The translations under genes and the position numbers were made by a program. Under the pieces are notes generated by a model that saw nothing but the letters and a program-made list of their open reading frames with translations, had not been told where the DNA came from and did not search any database. Below, piece by piece: positions 47,801-59,300 of a stretch of 64,000 nt of DNA. The DNA is from Pelomyxa schiedti (lineage: Eukaryota > Evosea > Pelobiontida > Pelomyxidae). Every line of letters begins with the position of its first letter. Position 1 is the stretch's first letter. The stretch spans positions 58,389 to 122,388 of the forward strand of contig JAHLWZ010000811.1 of the NCBI GenBank assembly GCA_020536535.1, written 5' to 3'.

Positions 47801-48368
47801 TCTCATATATGTCAAGTTGATACGTCCCTTTTGCACCAGAGTACCCAGAAACAAACACATAATAGCTTACATCCTGTGTGGCTGTAAACCTTATTGTAGA
47901 CTTGCCTCCACCACAAGAGTCATCATTGAATGCCAAACACCCTGACGCACCCGAACTAGTACAGGTGGTGAAAATTGCCAATACAGTGTCAAAATTGGTT
48001 CCTGAACCACAAGTGCTCACAACCATGTCCTTTGTGGTGGAACTTATAATCTGAAAGAAGTGGCCTGAGAGTCTTTAGGTTAGATATAAGCACAAAAAAA
48101 AAAAAAAAAAAAAAAAAAGCAGTTTTGTAGTGTGCATATAAAACAGCAAGCAGAGAGAAAGAAGTTGGGAACCTGGTAAGTCTCCATCATTTACAAAATT
48201 GAACAAGGAGCAAACAAATGGAGAATCTGCCTCACTCGACGTGTCACCAATTGTGGAGTAAGGCAGAGCCACAATTGGGTTTGATGCGTCCGCGCATGTG
48301 TTTCCCGACACAGAGTGATTCCAAAAGAGAACCACAAAAGCGAAGGAAAGGAAAAGAGTCCTTGCCAT
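44853..48368 (-). CDS. Type I membrane protein with repeated Cys-rich beta-sandwich (PPC-like) domains
   Basis: The ATG at 48368 starts a signal peptide, MARTLFLSFAFVVLFWNHSV. The ectodomain has about six repeats of some 140-150 residues, each with the pattern aromatic-Y/V-x(2)-G then TC-x(n)-FDT then C-x(n)-ND then CG then YYIFVTGY or YYVFVSGYSG. Examples: MVVSTCGSGTNFDTVLAIFT, CLAFNDDSCGGG, LRVDTCGPYTDFDTMIVVYS and YYIFVTGFGDTTGIFSLNVL. The repeats resemble bacterial pre-peptidase C-terminal domains. Near the C-terminus one transmembrane helix (IAGIVFGVVCGVAAVSAGCV then LGFLWW) is followed by a basic stop-transfer (RKR) and a short Glu/Lys and Thr-rich cytoplasmic tail ending VVVSGGLMD (stop 44853-44855). 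A surface adhesion or prey-recognition role is inference. Repeat exons near 46300-46800 are hard to join and may include frame errors. Confidence 0.72.
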
Positions 48369-48562
48369 GTGTCAATCAGTACAGGGAAAAATAAATTAAG
48401 AAAAAAAAAAGTTCGGCCACCTCAACGCCGTATCTGTGGTTCTCATTATTTTTGTTTGTTTTTTCTTTGGTGATGATTGCTGGGGTTCCCTTGTTTTGGC
48501 CGGTCAAATTCATCATCAGTGAAGTTGCACTACTTCAAGTAAAGGGACTACACGTCCGTCAG

Positions 48563-51440
48563 TTATTCGAGAAGGTGTGTAAGCCAGGACTTGGCTTCTG
48601 TTAGGTCGAGGGAAGCAGCAGCCTCATATATTGTTGGGGTATGCTTGAATGCATCGAGTTCTGCGGGGTTTTGTTGTTAGGTTGGAGCTGAAGAGGTGGG
48701 AACCTACTTATGCATTTGGGCAAGATTGGTTGTACGAGGTGGAAGCGATTTCCAAGTAAGAGTGAGCATAGGTCGGAGCAGCGCTGTTCGTTGAAATCAA
48801 GGACACTGCCAAATTTGAATCCCCACTGGCATAAACCCCAGTTGTGTGTTGGTCCAGAATTCGAGAAGTGCGGGAAGAACTTTGGATCTTTGCCTGTTCC
48901 AATCTATGAAGTACTGTTTGTACAATAGCAAAGGTTTTTAATCTGATCAAACGCGATGGACTGTGACGTACACTCAAGCAGTAAATGTTCTCGAATGGAA
49001 CCCCAAGTCTAGAATGAGCATATGCAATTGCAAATTCGGCTGAGGAATTGCATAGTACAGCCCCATCAACAAAATTTGAATGTGCTGGTAAAAAGCAGGG
49101 TGCTGAACAGGCTCTTACCGCTGCTTCATGTGCAGTTAGTGTTCGGTATTCTGGGTCAATGTCATTCATGTAGTGGCCCTGCTTCAAATTAGTTTGTTCC
49201 CGAATCTGTTATAATTACCTCAAAAAAGCACGTGGGTTCTGCTTTTCCATTATTCAGCAAGCATGTTGGTACCAAAAAGTGCTTCTTTGCATCCCCAAGC
49301 TGAAATGAACCGAAACACTACAAGGTGTCATAACCCGGAGTAGTTGTGGCAAAATCAGGAACCTCTTGAATGATCGCGTTAACATTTTCTGGAGAATACT
49401 GTGCCTGAAATAGGCCAAGAGACACTTTTTCAAAAAATGCCACCTGACCACATAAGTCTCCAAAAGATCTGATAGCTGACATGGGCCACCCTTTTTTGTG
49501 TTAGTAATTTACGCGGTCTTGTTCTAACATACCCATTGCAAGGAGAATGGAAATGACACCCCCAACAGAAGCACCAGCAAATAAATCGACTCGGTCTATA
49601 AGGGATGGGAACGCTTCGTTGAGTTGTTGCAGGACACTGGAAAGGTGAGAAAAAGAAGTGGTGTCATAGACCTACATTGAGAGAATTGCTCCTCTAACAC
49701 CACCACCATCCATAGACAGGATTATGAAAGGACGTACAGGAGCACTTAAAGAATGAGGCACTGTACGGTGGTCGTTCCCTTGAGTTGAGTGCTTTTGTAG
49801 AGTGCTTTGATAACGAATATTATCAACTGTCCTGGGAATACTCACAAAGTCGCATCAAACTAATAAAGCATACTTGGCTATCATCCCGTGCATAGGTGTA
49901 GAGGATGGATAAATCAAGGGGAGCCCCCAGCCACGCACATTTTCTCGAAATCCTTCATAGGCACAATCTATCTGAAAAGCGGCTTGACTATGAAGGGTTA
50001 TACTCCATTGTAGGGCATCTGCATTACTGGGTGCGCGAATGCAAACTGACGCTGATTTATCACCACTAACTAGAAATAAATCTGTCATAGCCTGTTGCTC
50101 TCTCTTGGGGTCACCTACAGGGTTGTTGAAATTCTTGTCCTCACAATTGTGATGAGATCCAGCTTGAATTTGCACTGTAGCCCCTCGTAGATCAAGAGAA
50201 TAAGTTTCAAAGGCATCGTACAAATTAAATCTAGCCTTTTCCACAATAATTAGAAGTCTTTTCCAAGAGCCATTACGGTTTACAAACATCCAACCTGATT
50301 GAACTGTTCTGAAGTATATAGGTTAGAATCTTGTATTTTTCCTGTCGTGTTTCAAGTACTGTGTGTTAAATGTTTCGGAGGTCCCAACAAGATCTGTGTA
50401 TTCTGTGCATTCGGAATCAAGATTTGATGCCTGGTTGCAGTCCTCATCAGAATGCTTGAGTGAATGTTTCTGGGGTTCGGTCTCAGAGTCACCACTCAAA
50501 CTCCTTGTATCACTCACTTCCTCATTCTCAGGTGCAGGTATACCAGTGCTGCCGCCGTGTTCTTCTCTATCAGGTGTTGTTGAAATCCCGTTTATGTCTG
50601 CAGGCTTTCCTCCATGGACTGTGTGAATATTTCGTTTACGAAGGGTAGACCGGAAAAACTCTACCCAAGTGAGGTAAAAAGAGTAGTCAAGGGCGGCAAG
50701 TTTCAATGTCTGGCCGCCACGCAGCATCAAATCTATTCTATAGCCCCATTCTCGTTGGACTCCTTCCGAGGCGTAACCAGCTCCACTGCTTCCCCACGAA
50801 TTTATATCTAGCCATGACCAGCACCAATCACACCACGTTGGTGAATCAAGCAGGGCACACGGTAAACCGCCGCATAGCTTCCTTCTTCCAGACCAGTTTC
50901 CGTCCCGTGTAGCACCTTTCCTGGTGGAATGTGCATCGGATTGATGTGATGCACCAGAAGCAGCCTCGTCCATGCAAAATCCCGTTTCCCCACGACGAGG
51001 GGTCACTTCGCTTCGAACCACGGGAGAACAAAACGGCGGTGCGGGAGGAAGCTCCGAGGTCGATGCAACATCAACAACCCGTTCTATGTCCTAGAGATAG
51101 ATAGACAGATAGATTTTTGAGTGTTCGGAAGAAAACCCAGCACACGGAGCCGAGGGTGCGTCATACATACAACGAAAGGTACGGACGATATCAGGGTGGT
51201 TTCGTAAGCAAACAAGTTGCCCCTCAGCGACAACGCGTAGAGTTTCTTCCAACCACGCGGAATCCCGTTTCTCGGCTTGGTGTAGTCATCAGCACTGACA
51301 ACACCGTTCATGCGCACCCACCCCTCCATTAGGCACAAGAAATTTGTGGATTCGCGAAAATCACCATGCTCACAGCCAGGATAAGTGGGCGAAGAGTCCT
51401 CCCGCGTACCGTAGGACCAGCTTTCCCGGTTCCTACTCAT
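48563..51440 (-). CDS. Patatin-like phospholipase with N-terminal PH domains
   Basis: The start MSRNRESWSYGTRED at 51440 leads into a PH domain (LCLMEGWVRMNG, IPRGWKKLYALSLRGNLFAY), interrupted by a Ser/Gly-rich insertion and closed by YRIDLMLRGGQTLKLAALDY then SFYLTWVEFF. After a variable acidic linker a second PH-like domain reads GSWKRLLIIVEKARFNLYDA and ASVCIRAPSNADALQWSITL. The patatin domain follows: oxyanion loop ILSMDGGGVRGAIL (near 49700), nucleophile motif FAGASVGG (GxSxG, near 49585), and catalytic Asp in NFVDGAVLCN (near 49070). The Ser-Asp dyad is intact, so lipid acyl hydrolase activity is likely, targeted by PH domains to phosphoinositide membranes. A short last exon (AFKHTPTIYEAAASLDL, ending THLLE at 48563) fits the family, but its join to the exon ending near 48708 is not resolved. 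The N-terminal start is also uncertain. Confidence 0.8.
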
Positions 51441-52204
51441 ACTTAAAGGAGGTCTGCCAACCAAAAATTGGGCCTGTGTTATTCTCCCTTTGCAGCTGAT
51501 GGGACCCCAGGAAACAAATTTTGGACTCTGAACAAGCAGCTGTTCTCTGATGAGGACTCCTATCAACTTGGAGGGCGTTGTGGCACCACCAAGTTTTTGC
51601 AAGAAAACACAAAAAAAAAAAGGGATCGTGAAGTGGTGGGCTGAGAGTAAGCTCCATTAGGTTAAGGACCCAGTGCTTATGATTTCGCTCAGGTCACGAC
51701 CCCCAAGGGTCCTGAGACGACGCACCCAGATTCCCCAACTACATGAAATTCTGTTTGTAAATGACAACGCCCGTAGTCTTCGCCCGAGTGGTCTTGGTCG
51801 CGGCCGGGTAACAGATACAAGATCTGTCCTCCCTCACTTCCCCACACGAGCAGGCACACACACCCTTTTGGGCACGCGCACACCGCGACGCTGAGGTTGG
51901 CGGCACGAGTGCAACGAAGGCAGGGCGAAACTTTTTCCTCGAAACACGGGGGTGAATCTCGTAGAAATTTCGATTTCCTTCGTTGGTCGTACGCGGAAGG
52001 TCTGGCTCGCACAAAAGCAGGCGAAATCAACGAACTTTGGTCGGTTTACAACCTGGCACTTTCTGCCGGTGGTCCGGAGACTTTCCCTAGGGAATAAATT
52101 CCCCAACTGTAGTTCTTCAACTCACCACAAAGCATTAGATTGATGAAAATGAAAAACATTCACAAAATGCAGCAAAAGCCGGCTTATGGGTTCTGGCAGT
52201 GCCC
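51441..52204. promoter_or_regulatory. Tandem intergenic region (VIT/vWA 3' end / PH-patatin 5' end)
   Basis: About 760 bases with no supported gene. A moderately GC-rich patch (about 51700-52080) gives several short overlapping frames on both strands, none with a domain or splice logic. Because GC-rich patches mark gene starts here, this patch may be the promoter/leader or an unrecognised first exon of the PH-patatin gene. Confidence 0.35.
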
Positions 52205-55200
52205 TTACGGTGAATTTAGGGTAGCTTTGGCTTGGCCCATAACTGCGTCGTATAGGGTAGCTGAAGCGAGTATTTGTTTCAGCCATTGTGAGCCTTTATC
52301 AAATATAAGTTCCCATTCCACCTGGTCCATGAGATAGTCCTTCTGGAGACAGCAGAGAACTGTTTTGGTGTGTTATTTATTTTTTATGGATGGGAGTGAG
52401 GTTGTGTTTGTTAGTTCGTTAGTACCTAACGCTGTGGCCCAAATGGATTCACCTTTGGGTAGGCTCTGAATGCACTTTGGAATTTTTGCTATTAAACTGG
52501 TTCTGGAAGCGCCTTCTGAAGTGTTGTCAGTTTGTTTCAGGGGAATATGGAGACGAACTCATTATTTGCACGGCAATAGCATCAGTCATCTCCCATGCGC
52601 CATTCATTGACTGAGCGAAAACCAAATTGTACATGGTTCTTGTGGCCGGAGTTGCAGTTGACGGGGTTACACTCTTTGCGGCAGAAGATGACGAATGAGA
52701 TAATGTTGGAGAAGGATCGGATGTTGGTGGTGCCGGGAATGCAAATAGATCCTCAGCTGAAGGAGGCGGAGGTGGCAATGCAGCATTTCCACTGAAGTGG
52801 GAAGTTGGTGGCGCCTCAGCCTTAAGCTCGAGAGATCTTAGACCGGTATATTTCATATCACTGTGTCTGGCGGAAGAGCCACTAGCTCGAGCTGGCGGTG
52901 CAGCGGCAAATGATCTGCCGAATGAAGGCAAGCTGATACTTGGTAGAGAGATGGAAGGGAAGCTAATTCCTAGGAAAAATTAACAACAAAGTATCGATAG
53001 AGGTGGCTGAAACCTATTCCTCCTTTTTTCTTGGCTTTGCAGTTCTCGGAACGAGCATACGATATTTGACTTCGCTGTCCTTCAAGATGGCCAATCGTGT
53101 CAATAGCATAACTCTCCTCGGCTCCGAAACTATCAAATCGGTGTAGGGAGTCCAAAATATAGGGACTCGCGGCTGCTAAGCTTGGAGGTGGTGGACTCTT
53201 TACAGTTGCCTGTTTGTTCACGACGCGTAATTCCATGGTAGCTTTTTAAGTTAGGTTATGCACTTGGTAGTGATTTCAAACCTTCTGTTGGTGATTCCCA
53301 ATTTTTTACACCAACAAAGCTGGTGTACTTGGTCATAAAATTATACCTGTGTGCTGTGATTTGGGTGGAATTTGTAAGATATTATACTTTAGGCCCAGTG
53401 CAAGAATCTCGGCTTTGCTGGCTGACACATCTCCTAGTTCTCGTACTCGTGCATGTGCCGCTAACTGGTGCAGTAAGTGTCCAGTAATGGACTTATCCAA
53501 AGGAATGCTAACCAAAGATGGGCTAATGTGAGGGAAGTCAACAGAGCATACTTGAATGAGGAAGTAAGAACTGACACTCCTTGCTCAGCAGATATTGTAC
53601 AGGAGGATGAGGAATTGTCACCAGGTCGAAGGTACCCATACACTGGAGGATGTGAGAAATGTTTAACGAGAATTATCAACTGGCCTGTGAGTCTGTCTTG
53701 ATGAAATAAAGGAGGAAGTATTTCTGGTACCTGTTTTTCAATAGGGAGGGATCCCCATGCGATTTTGACTTTTGTGAGGATTGGCTTGAAGAAAATTAAA
53801 ACATTGACCAATGAGTGTAAGAGTTGCCTGCATAGCTCTCTTCAGCTGAGCCATCACTTTCGGTTCAAGCCTTGTTCCAGATTGAATGAATTCTGCTCTG
53901 CCTCTGGTGACTTGAGCGATGCCTACATAAAGGTTAAGGAATACCCTAAATAAGAGTAGGTACCATTAACTAGGTATGGACTTGCCTCAGCAGATATTCC
54001 AAAAGAGAACACTCTTGTATTGCCTAGAGAAATGATCAACTCACTAAAATGCTAAAGTGTGCAGGGTTACCTGAGTTATTCTTCACAAAAGAAAGTACTT
54101 CGGGTGTATTCTCTACTTCACCATCAGTCTAATAGGTCTTGTGAGCTTGCTATATTATTATAATAAATGACCATGAAAAATATTTGCCTTGGAAGGTTGT
54201 CATGGCTGGGCGTTAGTAAAATGTCTCTAATTGGAGCCAACACATTGGTTCCTGAAATGTGATGAATTTTATGCCTCTTTTTGGGAAAGGGGAACCTCCA
54301 AGGTTGGCTTTCATGCCAGAAATATGAAGCTCTGCAATAGCAAACCTACAATAAAAGTTACTCGGTTAAAAATGGAATAGAAACCAACGTTTCTTCATTA
54401 TATTCTCTACTCCTCGGGAACAACTTCTCATGTGTAGCCCCAAAGCCAATAACTTTTAGAACTTAGAAGGGAAGTGGGAAAAGATGTTACTATTGAAGGC
54501 TGTCCCACTGCGCAAACTCCTCAAGAAAAGTTGTAAAGCGTTTTTGGCTTGGTTCATTCTAAAATTCATTAAACAGTGGGAAGTAGGAGAAGATGACGAC
54601 CTGCTGCCAGCCATACTCCCACTCCGGTCAACAAGAAAAATTACTTCCGTTTTTGTTGGCTCACCAGTGGATATTACATTTGGGAAAAAAGATACCATCA
54701 CTAATTTGGAGCCAGAATCGTCCTGTATAATGTGAATGCAGAATTCTCACACAAGGATAACTGACCTCCTCAATAATTGAGATAGGTTCGTTGTAATTTG
54801 TGCACTGCAGTTTTAGAGTAAAAATGTCAGACATCTAAGTTTTTTCGTGAGGTTTCTCAAGTTCTTAAGGTGTGAACCTGAGGTGAGAAAAATTTGACCA
54901 CCATGTTTCCATCACCATCGGCAGTAGATGTCGCACCATTACTGGAGGATATGTCTACCAATTTTTGTGGCGGGCTTGCTGAAAATACCCCTGTAAATGT
55001 AAACCCTGGAGGTATGTCTCCCACAGACGTCTAAAAATTGTTCAATGCCACTTTTCATATATGTGAGACGAAGGTCTGACCCACCGTCAATGTTTGGGAG
55101 AGTGGAAGGCCTTTGGTGCATGGTAGACAAAAGATTAGAGAGCCTTCCTCATATTTCAATTCTTTCCCCAACGTAAGTTGGAGTCAATGTAAATACAAAG

Positions 55201-56097
55201 AGACCAGTAATGTACGTCAATGAAACTTCACAGGCCTGTTTTGGAGGAAGATTGCCCACAAGAAGTTTAACGATTTCCTCTTTCAGAGGATCTGACTCTA
55301 TCTTTGTTGTTAGTTGACTTGTTTGCTGTCATAGGAAATTGGAAACCTGTTTCAACCAAAAAACCAGTATTTCCACTTGCTATAGAATCATCGTACTAAA
55401 TTCTTTAAATGAAGAAAAATATCCTGACAATCTAGCTACCGTATTCTGAGCCTGCTCCTTTTCCTTGATTTTGGCTGTGATTACTTTTTCACCAATTGTT
55501 ATCTTCAGGGCCGTGACAGTGCAGTCACCTTGGTAAAATTTGTACCTGCCAATCAAAATCAAAATCAAAGCCAAAAGGAAAAACGCCAGCCGTACATTGC
55601 CTCAATTGGGACAGTCTCAGAATTCACAAACGAGTGACGCAGCTCGACTTCGGCCGCGACGCCCGTCACCCTCGCACTCACGCTCAGCCCCACAAACGGC
55701 ACCCCCACGCCAAACTCCCCCTCCTGTTCCGCATTATGGGACGCGCCACGAGGCAGCGCCGCCTCGGACTTTCGGCGAAACAGGCCGATCTCGGCGACAT
55801 CCGTGTCGATCAGCACGGGAGCAGGCGGGGCCTCGGCAGCCGCCGATGACGACGCCGACGAAGAAGAAGCAGAAGAAGCCGCGGAAGGGGGCGTGGCGGG
55901 AGTGGGGACAACGGCGGCCGTGGTGAGAGACGTCGGAGTTTGCTCGTAGAACATCTGAATGGCAACCTGTGTGGCATGTGAGTTATGGGTTTGTTGTTTG
56001 ACCGTCGGGGTCACACCTCCAAGTTGTTCCGTGCCTTAGACATGAATTTCTGGGCGGCGGCAGTGTCGGCACCTGTTATGGCAATGAAGTCGTCCAT
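52205..56097 (-). CDS. UBA-like + VIT + von Willebrand A domain protein
   Basis: The ATG at 56097 starts MDDFIAITGADTAAAQKFMS then KARNNLE, which joins across a short intron to VAIQMFYEQ: a UBA-like helical bundle of the p47/TAP-C type. A GC-rich Ala/Ser/Pro linker leads to a VIT domain (VPFVGLSVSARVTGVAAEVE then LRHSFVN, and VPIEAMYGW near 55570). Later come GEKVITAKIKEKEQAQNTVA and the vWA domain EVIFLVDRSGSMAGSRSSSS (near 54620), with the DxSxS metal site (DRSGS). The C-terminal part has ESYAIDTIGHLEGQ, PSFGRSFAAAPPARASGS, MYNLVFAQSMNGAWEMTDAI and VEWELIFDKGSQWLKQILAS, ending ATLNSP at 52205. VIT-vWA proteins include inter-alpha-trypsin inhibitor heavy chains, PARP4 and amoebal proteins. 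There is no signal peptide, so this one is cytosolic, and the UBA-like domain suggests ubiquitin-related binding. Confidence 0.83.
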
Positions 56098-56300
56098 GTC
56101 GGTTGGGTGGTCCTTTGGTTCGTTATTGAAATCGTTTTGATGGAAAGCCGAATCTGCCTTTCATAATCGGCTCCGACCCTCCTCTCAACCCTCTACGCAG
56201 GGCACTCATCCCGTGAAGATGCTTGGATGTACCTACACCCACCAATGAGGGATCCGCCACATCCCACCCAAAATAATTTCCAATCAAACCCAAATAAGCG
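56098..56300. promoter_or_regulatory. Compact divergent promoter region
   Basis: The starts of the VIT/vWA gene (minus strand) and the ankyrin-RBR gene (plus strand) are about 200 bp apart, so both promoters must lie here or within the first exons. The gap contains AT-rich and C/A-rich stretches. No core promoter motif is obvious. Confidence 0.45.
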
Positions 56301-59300
56301 ATGGATTCGGGAAGCGGCGCGGGCGACGACGAAGACGAAGCGTCGCACAGCAACACCTCGGCGCCAGCCTCCCAGTCCAACCCCAACAGCGACGAGGCCG
56401 CCGCCGCCACCGCAAACAACGACGGCTCGGCCGCAGCAGCGAACCCCGTGGACCCCGAACCACAATGCGAAGGTGACAGGGAACCCGAATGGGAAGGAGA
56501 AAGGGAAGGAGAAGGGGAGGGCGATGGCGATGGCGAGCACGAAGAGCAAGACGAAGAAAAGGAGGAGGTGATGAGGGGGCTGATCGTGGCGGCGAGGTAC
56601 GGGAGGCTGGAGGAGGTGAAGGACCTTGTGGAGCGGCGCGGGGCGGACGTGAACTGCAGGGCTGAGGACGACTGGACCCCGCTCCATGTGGCGTGTCAGA
56701 GGATGCACCTCGACGTTATCCTCTACTTGGTTGGTTTGTTTGTTTGTTTGTTTGCTTGCTTGCTTGCTTGTTTGCTTGTGTCTGTCTGCCTGACTGCCTG
56801 GTCTTATTGTATCCCTTCCCCCGCCCCCCTTTCTTCCGTCTCTTCCTTCTTCCCTTGTGGTGTGTAATTGAGACTATACTAGTTGAGCAAAGGGGCTGAT
56901 ACATCACTTGAGACTACAAATGGGGAGAAGCCACACGATTTTTTGTTTGACTCGTCTGCCCCGGACTTGAACCTCTTCATGCAATTGTTCAAAGCCAGTT
57001 GCTCTAGAATGCGGTATTCACGGAAAAAGGACGGTGCCACTCCTTTACACATCGCCTGTGAGCAGGTTTTTTCTCCACTCTCTTTCTGTGGTATAATAGT
57101 TACAAGAATAATATCGACTTAATGAAAGAACTTCTTAGTGCAGGCTTTGATGTCACACAAAAAGTACTTTGATTTCTTCCTTTGCTGACCTTACTAATCC
57201 CCTCTCCCCGTTTTGTTGTGGCACATTCAAGTGCAGAAATGGCAGCAATGCCTTTCACACTGCAGTTGACTCTGGGAACATACACATTGTTACTCTGATG
57301 TTATCTTGTTTTAGTCCCACTCAGCTAAATACGATTGCTGTTTCTCAAAGAGGACTTGATAACTGCACACCTTTTATGATTGTAGGTTTTCAGTGCTCTT
57401 TGTGTTAAAGTAAAATCGTTGTAGGCGTGCATTAAGAGCCAACTTTGCATGGGTGAACTCATGTGTGAAAAGGTTACACGGAACCATTTTTTGTTACGTT
57501 TTGATTTCAACTTCAGTTCAGCAATGACCATTTCAGACTCGTTTCTTGTAATAGTTCGACTCTTCTACATTTTGCTTGCAGTTCTGGTGCCTCTGATCAG
57601 GAGGCTCTCTGGTTTCTCTTCCTGTTTATTAATTCTCTCACAAACTTGTGTTAGGTGGGTAAAAAAATCTGTAGAGGGTGGTTGTGATGTTAATACCACG
57701 AGAACAGATGGATGCACTGCACTACATGTTGTTCCCCCACAATCGTTTCCTTACAACCAATTGCTCACTTTATCCAGCTTGCAATACAAGAATCCATGAA
57801 GCAAGTGAGTACATTCCTTGTAGAATCTGGTGCTGTCGCAAATATCAGACGCAATGATGATGGTGATACAGCACTTCACACTTCCCTAAAAAAATGTACT
57901 TCTTATTACATTGTGTTTCGTTGTGCTTAACATTTTTAAGGTCCTGACTTGGTCTGGCTCCTTCTCAACCGATGTAAAGCTCTGGACTTGACTGCTAAAA
58001 GTAATGATGGCAGTACCTGCTTACTGTTAGCCTGCGAACAGGGAGATATGGCCTTAATTCATGTAAAGACCTTCCAATTTACATTTGAGACACACATTTT
58101 CTCAAGCATTTACTTTCTGCTAATGCTTCAGTGGTGAATACCCCAAAGAACGATGGAACTGTATGTTCTTATACCCTTTTCCCTCTAACATGCCATAGAC
58201 CCCACTGCACATAGCTACCTCACGTGGCCATAGAGAAATGGCTTTACTTTTACTGGAATATGGTGCAGATGTAAATTCCTCAATTGCGACTGGAGAGACT
58301 TTGATGCATTTAGTTCGCCTCCAGAATCAAGATTTCCTCTAACTTTGCTAGGTACTGGGTCCCTCTTCAGAAAGTTTGTTGAACCGTCGTTGGTCTCGAA
58401 GACCTGAATGGTATCCTTTTTTTTTTTTTTGTCATTCCTCTATGGCATAGGTGATTCTTTCCTTACAGGGCAATGATGTTTCTATCCAAATCCCAACCCC
58501 CCATGGTTAATGTAAATGCAAAAAGGTTTGATGATGAGATATCTCTACCCTTTCACACCCTTTCCACAGAAACGATGGCACAACCTTACTTATTCTTGCG
58601 TGTCATTTTGCAGATGTTCCTGTAATCCCCTTTTATTTTTCCTTATACATATTGTAATCATTGCTGTGTACAGGTTGTAAACCGGCTGTTGGAATTAGGT
58701 GCCGATCCTTCTTCCATGAAAGATGATGGAACGTGCCCACTTCTCATAGCTTTTGATAAAAATCACCAGGAAAAACTTTTTCACAAAATTCCCAATTTGA
58801 CACTCCTGCAGATCCTAGCTAAGATATTAATTACAGCAGGAGCACGCACGATGATTCCATCCCGGCGACGTGGGGGACAGTCCCCGTTAATGACGGCAAT
58901 ACAGCGCAACGATCAGTAACTATATATTTTCCAAATAATCCTAATGCCAGATTAGTGAATGGGTTCGTCTTCTTTACTCCTGTTTTTTGGCTGCTGATGC
59001 TGGATTTATATCTGATGATGGAAGCACAGTACTACATATGTGCTCAGATGGTCAGATGCATTTCTACATTGTAGTTTTCCGACAAATTTTTTACTAGGGT
59101 ATCCAGATGACGAAGTATTTGACCACATATTAAATCAAGTTCCTGATGTGAATGCTGCCAGAGGGGACGGGTACAAGCCAATATGCCTAAATGGTTGCTG
59201 ACACTTAGTTCAGTTGCACTGCTCTGCATTTGGTTGCCCAACGAGGAAATACAGCAAGAACAAAAGCACTCATAAAAAAGGGTGCAAACGTGCATGCAAA

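Noticed and set aside
51689-52106. Several overlapping minus- and plus-strand frames of 60-113 codons
   Set aside because: No domain, no splice consistency and frames on both strands; treated as intergenic leader or promoter sequence.
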